From positions 1-64,000 of IMG/VR virus record IMGVR_UViG_3300042154_000876: a stretch of DNA of 64,000 nt, one strand, 5' to 3'. Each line of letters begins with the position of its first letter. Positions within the stretch are counted from its first letter, which is position 1. The notes under the pieces are model-generated. The model did no database searches. It was not told where the DNA came from and saw nothing but the letters and a program-made list of their open reading frames with translations. The stretch is from a virus. The translations under genes and the position numbers were made by a program. This document shows, one piece after another, positions 16,188 to 28,100 of this stretch.

Positions 16188-19100
16188 CCCACTATTTTTC
16201 GAAGACCCAGAAGAGCCTATCGTTGCCGCTGCTCTAAAGAACGGCAAGGAGTGGGGCTACTGGGCTGACATGCAGCTACGCGATCCAGGAGGAGAGCGCG
16301 GCGGTTGGTTCATCGAGATGGGTGGCCTTAACCTATTCAATGGTATGGGCAAGGACGGAAAAGTCCGCGCCTACAAGGGTAAGTACATCGGCCCTTCTCC
16401 GCTTGGTCAAGGCTACGGTCGATTCCTAGTTGAAGGCGGAGACGGCGTTGACCCCGGTATCTACCACGTAAACGTATCCAACATCGACTCCGTTAAGGGA
16501 GTTCTTAGCGAAGAATATCTACGCAGCCTGGGTCGTGACGTTCCTGCTCAAAAAGAAGGTATCGTTGACCTATCCAAGACTCGCATTGACCCGATAACTG
16601 AGCAAGACCTACAAGACGCCAACATTGAGCCGGACAAGCCTAAGAACCTCAAGAAAGCTGCCAACGACCGCGGTCAATCAGCTAAAAAACTAAAGGACCT
16701 AAAAGACGGCGACATCCTCTACGACGAGGGCAACAAGCGATTTGGCGAGGTCGTTTCTACCGTAGATAAAGATGGAAACTTTAGCCCGTGGGTTAAATGG
16801 GAAGACAATCAGATTTCTCAGATTCCTAACGCTGACCCAGAAACCGAGACCGCCGTTTGGGCAGCTCCAGCTCCTGAAGTTGATGAATCGGCAGCCCCTA
16901 AAAAGACCGTAAAGGGTAGAGACCTCAAGGTCGGAGACGTAATCCGCGCTTGGGACGAAAACCGCACTATTACGGCGATTGAGCCAGGGCGTGGGGGGGA
17001 GCGTTACTTTATTTTTGACACTCCTGATGAAGGAGAAGACGGTCCTGATGGAAAGTTTATCAACATCAATGAGGACGTCGAGCTTGGCCGAGAAGAGGCT
17101 CCAGTCGCCCCAGCCGCCCCTGTTGCTGCCGAAAAAACAAAATCTAACAAAGTTTCTGCCTCTGAAGTTAAAAAAGGTGACTCTGTTGTAATCAACGGAG
17201 AGACCTATACGGTTTCTAAAAAATCTAACAAAAAAGCTGATGGAGTGGTTATTGGCCACAAGATTGAGTTTAGGGCCGAAGACGGCAGCACTTTTGAAGA
17301 AGAGTTCCTTTCAGACGACACTCTAGATATTCCTGCTGCAGAGACAGCAACAAAAGAAGAGAAGAAGACTCCGCGTGGGGTTCTCACTAGTTTTGTGAAA
17401 AACATGCAGCCGGGGGATGTTCTTATTGCTGGTAAAGACGATAAGCGTCAAGAGGTGCTTTTTGTATCTGCTGAACCTATACCTCCAGTAGACAATAATG
17501 ATATTCGCAAACGTTATAATATTACAGTTCAACGTGCCGACGGTGGGCTTGAAACTATTGCAGTTGATGCTACGAATGGTATCCCGCAGTTGGCTGAAAC
17601 TAATGCCAAAGGTAAAACTGAAAAGGTAAACCGTAAGGACCAACTTAAAGTAGTTCCATCCGCTCCTGCCACTACAACTACTAAAACCACTCGGACCACC
17701 ACAAAAACTGCAGGTGACGAGGCCGGAACCACTACAACTACCACCCCGAGGGTTCGAGCACCTGAAGTAATCCCAACAACTCCGATGTCCACCAATCCAG
17801 GTGACACCGGAGAAGTTGTTAGGGGCGTCAACTACGAAATAATGCCTGACGGAAGAATCAAGTTTTCTCGCGGGCGTCTTAAAAAGGGTAGCCGGTCGTA
17901 TGACTTAATTACAAAGGTTTTACCAGGCGAGATAACTAGATCTGGTAACGGAAAAGCTTTCGCATTTTTTGAAAAGCCAGAGGGTGGGGATTACGGAAAC
18001 TGGTTTGTAAGATTCGAACCGATCAAAGATTCTAAAAAAGATCTGGCTAAGCAGTTTCTCGACAGCCTCCGTGCCGGCATGGCTAAGGAAAAGGTAGAGT
18101 CTTCTGAGGAGACCGGCTCATCCTTCTCTGGGGCTAAGAACACCAAGGGCAGCATCACTGATGCCGCGTCCTATGAGGTCGACGAGAACGGTACTGTAAA
18201 GATTTCTGGCCTAACCGAAGAACAGGTTGACCTTGTTGTTCAGGCTATGTATACGGTTCAGGGAACCACACCACTTGACCGCCCTGGAAGCGTTTCAACC
18301 AAGGTTGACTCTGACAAAGATGAAGACCGCGCCGCTGTTCTAAAGGCTGTTAGTGATGCTCTTGGTGGAACTCCAGCTGCTACAACTACCACTACCACTA
18401 CTACCCCGGACTTTGACTCCTTACCCAAGACAAAAGCTGACCCGGAGGCGGCTCGTAAGGCCGGGTTTACAGTAGACAATGTAAAGCCAGTAGATATTCA
18501 AGTTGGAGACTACATTATCAGTCCAGTGGGGTACTGGACAAAGGTTGTTGGAGAGCCTAGTATAATTCCTGATCCAAGGAACCCAGGCGAGATTGCGTGG
18601 GCTATTCCTACTGAAAACTACAAGGGAGAGAGGTTTACTCAAGACGGTTTGGGAGACCTGAACCTAAGGATTGATCGAGTTCGTGGACCTAACCACGTAG
18701 ATACGCCAGAAACTGCAGACGAGGCTTTTGATAAAGAGTCCGCTCCATTCCCTATGGACACCCTGAGGGATTTAAAAGAAGGCATCTATGCCAAAGTCGA
18801 CGGCATGTGGAAAAAGATTACCAAGGTCGGTAAGCCTCAGATAGATCCTAGTGTCGATACTGAATCCGTTGTAATAGAGTTTGAAGATGGGACAAAGAAA
18901 AGGGTAGACGAGCGAGACGGCCTTACTTTAGTCCGTAAGGTCCCTGAAGGTGAAGCCACGTCCACAGCGACAACCACCACTGAAGGTCTGACTACCGATC
19001 AAAGGCTGGCTAAGCTTTTATTCTTAGTAAAGGGTAGCGGTTCCGAGGACGCGGCTTGGAATGCATCCATAATGGGCGATGCTAGAAGATCTCTTGAAGC

Positions 19101-22100
19101 TGCTGGAATTGATGAAAATGATTTCCTAGACTATGCAGAAAAGTCCGGGGCCTCAGATCTGCGTCAACCTGATCTAGATAAGCTCATTGAGAAGTATAAA
19201 GCTGATAAGGGCTCTACCACAACCACAGCCACTACCACTGAAGAGTCCGACAAGCCTACCGACGAGCAGCGCAAAACTATTGACGACCTTATCGCTCAGA
19301 TTGGCGATGAAACCAACTTTACGTCTAAGATTGTCACGGCGATGTTGGATAGCCTTACTAAAGAATCTGCAGACATGGCCATCGACATGCTTAAGGCTGC
19401 GATAGCAAACACTACAGCCCCTACCACCACAACCGCTCCTGCTCAGTCGGTATTCACACCTGGCCAGATTGATAGCGTTAACCGCCGTATAAACCTACTA
19501 ACTCCGGAGCAGCAGGCTAAGGTTAAAGAGGCTATGGAGTCCGCCACCCCTAAAACCGCTAAAGACATTATGTCTAAGATTATCAACACCCTAGATAACG
19601 CTGAAATCATTAGCCGTATCCGTAAGGGAATGCCGGTTGATGACATTTTAGCCAGGCGCAAGACCGACACCGTAGGAGCTAACCTACTATTCGATCTAGA
19701 CCGCTCTCCTAAGGAGATCGCTCAGAGACTTGCCACCTACAAACCAACCGTTAACCTAGACGGTACTCCGATTGCGGACGCTCAGCAAACTACCACTACA
19801 GTTTCAGGAGATGACACTAAGTCAGTATCTTCTCTAATATCTGACGTAATAGATTCTCTTGCTAAGGATCTGCAGACTAAGTTTGGAGCCCTAAAGTATA
19901 GATACAGCTCCAAGACTCCACAGAACGCCGAGCAGGCAGAAAAAGATCACGAAATCTACCTAGAGTACTTGTCTACGGTTGTCCCTGCCGTTATGCAGGC
20001 CCTTAAAGAGCGTCTCGACAGTCAAACAGCCGCTGGCAACCCTGACGCACAGAAAAACTATGACGACGCCGTAAGTAAGCTGAAGCAAGAACTTTGGGGA
20101 CAAAACAGGGGAGCTGTCTACACCAGCGAAGCCGAAAAGCTTGTAGGCAGCGATCGAACAAAAGAGATGTCTGATGAAGCCAACAAGGCTCTTAATGATC
20201 TACTAGCTGGAGTCAAAAAACCCGAGAAGCAGGTAACTACTGAAACTACCACTAAAGACACTTTCGGAAAGATCGGCACCTCCGGTAACCTAACTGGAAA
20301 CGTTGACTACTCGATTGATAAGTTCGGCCAGATCGCTCTGACCAACGCTCCTGAAGACTTTGACGCTAGAATGGCGGAGAGTAGGGGCCTCATTATTGTT
20401 ACTGACAATGGTAAAAAGTCCATTGTCCTAACCAAAAACAACGATGAAAATCGAGCCGCTGCCCTTAATCTCATAAAGGAGCGTCTAGAAGGACCGGCTC
20501 CGGTCACTACAAAGGTTGAAACACAGACTGAAGTAGCTCAAGATGTGGTAACCGGTCAAGAGCGACCAGAAGGTGGCGTCTCAAAGAAGATTTCTGAGCT
20601 GAACGTCGGAGACCGTTTATACGATGAAGAGACCGAATCCATGGCCACCGTTGTCGGTGTCTATGAGGACCCAGACCGTGCTGGCCGCATCGTACTTACT
20701 ATCCGATTTGACGACGGTCGAGAGGACTCTGCTTCATATAAAAAGTCGTACGTCGTTGAGGCCTATCCTTCGCCAGAAGCACCAGCCGCAACTACCACCA
20801 CCGCTGAAGATGTGGTCGGTGGCGAGGATGCGGACACCTCTAAGACAGAGGCCGAAGTCGTTGAAGACTCTCAGGTTATAGTAGAGCAGGGTGAGTCTAC
20901 CACCGCTGAGCCAGGTTCTACTGTTTTAGAAGAGCCAGATGCCGAGGCCGTTGAGCCTGTAGAACCTAAGCGTAAGCCTAGGGGGCCTCGTAAGCCTAGA
21001 AAAGTAAACCTCTCTGATGTATCAGATGAAGAGCGCGAAGCATTCATTCGTATTTTTGATGCCCTAGAAAACTTCAACCGAGTTGAGGAAGAATATGGCG
21101 GTAAGAAATATGATTCTAAGTGGTATATCGACGAGAAAGACCGCAAGTTCGATAACAAAGATGTAGAGGAGCTTGCTTCTCAGAATACCAAGGGTATTGG
21201 TGAAGACCTAGGTATTCAGTTGATGGACTCCACTACGGACGCCTATGAGCCAGGGGCATTCTCGAGTACTCGTCAGCCGACTCCAGGAGCATTTACCGGC
21301 CGAGTTGCGCGCATGGTTGAAGGCAAGACCAAAGCAGAGACTCGCAATATTCTTAAGGGCCTAAAGGTTTCGTGGTTTGATACTGAAACTACAGGAATCT
21401 CTAACTTTGATGGTGACCCTACAAATAATGATGTGGTCCAGGTAGGTATTGTAAACACTCAGAATGGTGAGGTCCTAGAGCGCCTAAACATCTACATCAA
21501 CCCTGGTGTAGAGGATGGGGTCCGACTAGGCAAGTGGGCCACAAACAACTTAGTCAAAGATGCAGTTGGCGAGGACGGTCAGCCTATTCTGGGACCAGAC
21601 GGCAAGCCAACAACCGAACCAATCACCAACGAGTGGTTATCGGAGCAGATGTCTATTGCTGACGCTGTTCAGCAGATCATGGACTTCATGGGTCGCGATC
21701 CGATTCTTGGCGGTCAGAACGTTCCGTTTGACCTTCAGGTTCTCCAGCGTATGTTGGATAAGGCTGGGGTTAGGGGTTACCGCATCGGTGGAACCATTGA
21801 CTCTAAGGACCTATCTGAAGAGTTCCTACCTAAGTACAACGAGTACGAAGGAACTGACGGACCTAAAAGGTTTGATAAAGAGCGTAACAAGTTTGTGCCT
21901 ACCTCTAGCCTAGGCTACGTAGCCGAGTTCCTGGGATTTGGTACTACGCGTTGGCACTCAGCCGATGCCGATGCCGAAGACGCTTGGAAACTTGCTTCTG
22001 CAACTATGGACCGTGCAGCGTCCGAGGACCCAACGGGAACTAGCGATTTGATGAACCAAAGCGCCATGAGAAGTCGTTATACAGAACGTATGGCTAAGTT

Positions 22101-25100
22101 CCTAAAGACGATTGACCCGCGCAACCCGTCTACGGCTAAACAACACGGTGCAGTTCGTAAAGAAGGCTTTGGAGAATACCTAGACGATCTAGGGCTTTCC
22201 CGTGACCACCAAAATGCACTGTTCGACCAGATTAAGCAAATGACTCGTGGTGAAGCCGCCAGGTTTATCAGCACTTTCATCGAAGCCAATCCGCTACCTA
22301 AGCCTAGCGCTAAGCCTTCCATTCAAAATAGAGTACTAGATCTGAATCAGGTCACTAAAAACATCAAGAACCTTGAAAGACTTAAGTCTCAACCGCTTCC
22401 TTCCGCTCTTAGGGATATGGGCACCGTCCCGACCGATACTGAAGAAAAAATACAACACTTTAACAGGGAATTCTCTGACTTCCTAAAGAAAAAGTACCCG
22501 GACCTAACTCTTGGTGAAATCTGGTCATCTAGAAACAGCAATATCGATGTCGAGAAAGATTTTAATTACTTCTCTGATTTATATCAAAAAACTATGTCTC
22601 TGCCCGATAGTAAGGTTTTTGGTATTGGTAACGCCACTATAACCGCAAAAGACGGCATCCTAAGCAAGCGAGACTTGGCAATAGTGTCTAATGCCTTAGA
22701 AGTACTACAAGAGAGATTCTCTCTAGGCGAGACCCCTATTGATGTCCGCTATATGCCTCAAGAAGAATTAGACCGTCTCGCTGAAAAGAAGAATGTAACA
22801 GGGTCTGCATACATCGATGAAGACGGTGCGCACATAATTATTTCTGAGCGGACTCTTGGTGTCTATGAGAAAGACGGTAGGAGCGGTAAGACTGGGTCAG
22901 TGTCCGCTCACTTGGCTACTGTGATCCATGAGTACGGTCACCTAGTTCATGCACTACTACTAGGGTCTAATTTCACAGAAAAAGAAAAAGCAGACCTGGC
23001 TAAAGAGTTCCAACGTAGATTCAAAAAAACTAGGGTCACTGATTACGGCGAAACTAGTACTGCTGAAAAGTTTGCCGAACTGTTCTATGACATGGAATAC
23101 AGCAGAATCGAAGGAACTGAACCTGCAGTTCCAGAGTTTAGCGAGTTTATGGAGTCCATTAAGGGTCGGAAGGCTGCTATTAAGCCTTCCCTGCTTAACA
23201 GGATGGGGATCAAGAAGCCTCAGGCTCGACAAATGCCCCCTGAGAACACCAAGCCAGAGTTTGATGGAGCCACCAAGCTTTCTGGTGCTAACCTAGCCGC
23301 GTTTGAGGGATCCTCAGACAGCCTGCGCGGTAGTGACCAAGAGGCTGGCTACATCCCGGACCCTAGTGATCAAAAAGCTTTTAATGAGTTTAGACTTCAG
23401 ATAAGTCTTAACCCTGGCGATCTAGTGTCTGAGGCGCAAGCGCGTATTAGATTTAAGAAGGAAATCGAGAAGGCTAAAAAAGACGCCCGACGCTACGAAG
23501 TACTTAAAGTTGAAGGCACAAACTCCTACATCCGCTACAAGAACGGAGACGCTTCTCCAGAAGCCATCCAGCAGACGATTGACCAGCTGCGTGACCTGGA
23601 AGACTTCAACGTTGCTGGCGGCATTTCTCAGGTTGTAACCTTAGCCAAGCGCGAAACCTTCTCTGTTGGAAGACTATTTGCCACAACGCAGGGGACCGAA
23701 GAGGAGATCCATGGATACTCTCTTCTAGATTCGGATAAGGGTATTGGTCACATTGTTGTTGACCCTGACTTAGTCTCCGAGTCCCCTGGCTCTGTACCTG
23801 GAATCGCTGTAGGACAATACTACGCTAATGGTGGCGTTGACGCTCAGAATATGTTGAAACGCACCTTGGTGCACGAGTATGCGCACAACTGGGCTAAAGT
23901 GATTCTAGGACACCGCCAACAAGACAGCGCAAGATTTGATGAGTTTGTTCGCAGTGTAGTTCAGAGAATCCAAACTTCGGGTGGGAGAAGTGTCCACCCA
24001 ATCTCGGAGATTGCCGAGGGTGGAGACGGTGAAAGCTTCGCTGAGTTCTTTACGGCCGCCTTCTTCCAGATTGTTGAAGGCCGCATGCTCCCTACTAAGG
24101 GATCTCCGCTTGATCAGTTTATTCAGTTCTTTGCTAAATATGCTGGAGCCAACGTTGAGCCAATCATTAAGAACATCAGCCCTATCGTTCAGGTTGAAGA
24201 GTCGTCTTCTGGCGGACAACGACTAAAGTTCCCTAAGAACCATGAGGGAGCTGGGTCAGAGAATGTCTACCTAGAGTACAACCGACGCAGAGAGTTCTAC
24301 CGAAATGGGCTAGATCCTTACGGACGCCCACTAAGCGATGCCCGTGCGGCAATGATTCGCGAATACAGCAGCTACATCGATAAACTAGAGTCTGCGTACC
24401 AGTCCACCATGCGCGCTGAAGACTTCGACGTTATGACTTCAGCTATGGCGGCCCTAAAACGAGTCTATGATTCGATGTTCTTTGCCTACGCTAAGAATAA
24501 CTCCAGATTCAATGTAGACACTATTGGTGAGAACATTGAAGCTAATGAACAAAGCTTCCGTAGCTGGACAGCACCTACTTCCCCTCTATTCTTACCTGAA
24601 TCTGAGGGACCTTTCAAGAATGAGATAACCACCGGACGCTATACAGACGTCGACGGTATTTCCTATCCGCTTGTATACATCTCTTCGACTAAGGCAGATG
24701 GTCGCACCTATACAGCTACAGTTGCTCTTGACCCAGAGAACACCGACTTTGACCTTGCCACTGCCAATATGGACACCCTAATTGAGGCATCTGTTGGAAA
24801 GATGATAACCATATCGGACAAAGAAAAGACTAGCCAGATTCTTGACTACATCTCGGTTGACGGTGACCTACGTCACAGGGGCATAGCCACCTCTCTTCTA
24901 TCCTTCACTAGAAGCAACACAACTAAGAAGGTTTTGCACAAGGGTAAGTCTGCCCCGGATGTTTCAGCTTGGGCCCAGTCGGTAGATAGTTCTGAAAAGT
25001 CCTACGAATCCGCTCCTCGTGCGTTTGACGATGCTTCTCACGTTGCTCGACACAACCGCAACGCTATCAACCTAATCTCTGATCGCGAGCCGCCTCAGGA

Positions 25101-28100
25101 GATCGACACGTCTTCAGAGACCTTAGAGGCCGAGGCGCTACACTATGCGGGGGAAAACTACGGAAACTTCTATCACCCTAACTTGCAGGACTACATGTCT
25201 AAGCAGGGTGGCGGACTTGGTGTCTACAACTCTACAGTTGGTTATGTCTCAGCTGAGACTCTCAGTTCGATGCGCGGCAATGAGCCTAAAGATCCGGACA
25301 GCGTGGCTCGCAAGGTTGAAGACCTACAGGACGGCGACGGATTCGACCAACCGGTAAGCGTCGTCTATAACCCTCGCACCGGTGAAGCTTATGTAGCCGA
25401 CGGTAACCACCGCGTCCAGGCTTCGCTAGACGCTGGCGTTGCTTATGTACCTACAAGAGTCTTTATCATGGATGTTCCTCCTGCACAGGAGAACCCACAG
25501 ATTAAGAAGTTGGAACGCGATGGCGGTCTACCTCTACCTGAGGGCGCAGATGAAGTTCACCCATACTTTGTCTTCAATAAAGAAGATCTAGTTAATGGAA
25601 AAGACCTATCTGACCCTAGCGTTGTTGAAGAAATGGCTTCTAACGTTGTTGTTTGGTCTGGTCGCGGTAAGGCTTCCGAGCGCAACCGCTCCGGAAGGTA
25701 TGACCCAGACCCTAACAACATCTTTGAGCAGCTTGCCCCAGGCGAATACGTTATGGACAAGAAGACCAAAAAGATTTATCAGGTATACAGCCAAGACTTT
25801 ACTACCGAAGTAGGCCAAGACGGTGTAGAAAGAGCCGTATTCACCGGGAAGATTGTTGTCCGAGAGTTTGAAGGCAACTTAGATAACCTATCTAGAGTAA
25901 GAATCTCGACGCAGTTTGGCGATAACAATATCCGCTACGCTCAGGGTGGACAATCCTCTGCCGACGATTCATATAATGACGCTCGCTCATATATTGACGA
26001 GATTCGCGACCCAGCGGACTTTGAGAATGTTACTGACTCGTTTATAAAGCTCAGTGACCAGCCTATCCTTATCAGCGATACGATGTACGTTGTTCAGACC
26101 GAGACCGGTATCAAGGGTCGAATCTCTAAGTTTGTCTCTCCTGGAGTAGTTAGACTTGATGTTCTAAAGGGATATAACGAGGACGGCGAACCTCTCTATG
26201 ATCAGATAGAGTCCCCGATAACCCAGCTTCTACCTATCCAGAACCAGCAGCAGGTCCCTAATGGACAGCCTGCTATGGAGCATGCCCCTGATATGCAAAT
26301 ATCTAACTCTACCTGGGACTCGATCAACACCTTGTCCTCTACCCTGTTGAAGTGGGGCTACCTATCAGAAGATAAGTACAAGGCTATTCAGACCCTAGTT
26401 CACGGTAAGTTTATTACCCAAAGCGGTGCTCTGGACCTTGAGCGTTCGCTCAGAAACCACGACGTAGTTAGACGAGCAAAGATTCGTGGCGTCGCAGTGA
26501 AGTCACCTGCCACTGGAGAACCTGTTGCACAGGCGCCTGTACAGCAAGCTGCCCCGTCTGCCCCTGCCGCGCCTTCAGTTGGCCAAGGCGAGGCCGGAGG
26601 TCGCTCATTTGAGCAGCTCCTAGAAATGAAGCGTGCTCGTAAGAAGGCAGATGCCGGGCTATCTGTAGAAGAGTTTGCATCTCCTGTCACAAAGATTAAG
26701 GTAACTAAGAACCCTCCTACCCAAAGCCAGATTCTAGAAGTAGAGCGTCTTCTTTCTGAAGACGGTGCGGTAACCCCGCAGCGTGCATTTGATATTCTAT
26801 CTTCACTACCTACTCTAAATGCAGAAGCCACCGAAGCTGTACTAGAAGAGATCCGAGCAGATGTTCTCAACAAGAGGATTTCTAAGGATGAAAGCATCAC
26901 TGGTCTTGTAGTTCCTAAGGGCTTTAATAGATCCAAAATCTCTGGATACCAGCCAGCCGTTGAGGAATCATCTACCGGCTTTGAGATCGATAGAGATGCG
27001 GAAGAGCCTAATGAAGACGGAGAGGTTAGCCCAGGAGCGAAGCCAGAAGAAGAAGGTCCTAAGATGTCGTTCAATGCTCAACAGAAGTCAGCTATTGACT
27101 CTGTAGTTAGCAGTGAAGGCGGCCTATTCTTTATCACTGGTGGTGCTGGTACTGGTAAGACCACTATTAAGAAGGAAATCGACAAGCGCGAGAAGGCCAA
27201 AAATAGAAGGACTATGACCATTGCCCCTACGGGTAAGGCAGCCCTTCAGGCAGAGGGAGCTACCATCCACTCTACGTTCAAGATTCCAGTAGGCCCTTTA
27301 ACCGATTTTAGCCCGTCCGAGACTTACAACAAGAATATGGGTACTGCCAAGGGCCGTAAATCTATGGCTGCTTTGCGCACGGCAGACACCATCTTCATTG
27401 ATGAAGTTTCTATGGTTCGAGCAGATCTGATGGATGCTATGGACAGGATGCTTAGGGTTGTCAAGGGAAACATGTCTGAGCCTTTTGGTGGAGCTAAGAT
27501 TGTTATGCTTGGAGACTTGGCTCAGCTTCCTCCAGTAGGTATTGACTCTAGCCCTGAAAACCAGGGACCTCGCCAGCGATTCCAAGAGACTTATGCTGAT
27601 GACTACTTCCTAAGTGCTAACTCATGGGCATCTTCGGCGTTTGAGGTTCACAACTTGACTGAGTCTATGCGTCAAAGCGCAGAGGATGATGCCTGGTTCG
27701 AGCAGTTCCTAAGGGAGAGGGCTCGATTCGCTGAGGTGACTCAGGAAGACATGGAGAAGCTGTGGGAGATTAGCGAAAAAAACCGCAAGCGTGATGCTGA
27801 AGAGGGTGTCACATCCGAGCCTATCCACCTGGTGTCTACAAATGCTGCCGCAGACGAGATCAACAAGAAAAAGTTTGCTGAACTTGAGGGTGAAGCAGTT
27901 AAATTTACTGCTACCATTGACGCTCCAGAAGGCTCTGACATTAAGCCGTTTGTTCGAAATGGCGGTCTACCTAAAGAGGAAATGGAATACAAGATCGGTG
28001 AGCCGGTAATGTTTATCAAGAACGATGACGCACAGCAGCGCAAATCTGCTGGAGGCAACCTTCCGAACGAGTCCAGATGGGTAAACGGAAGTCAGGGCGT

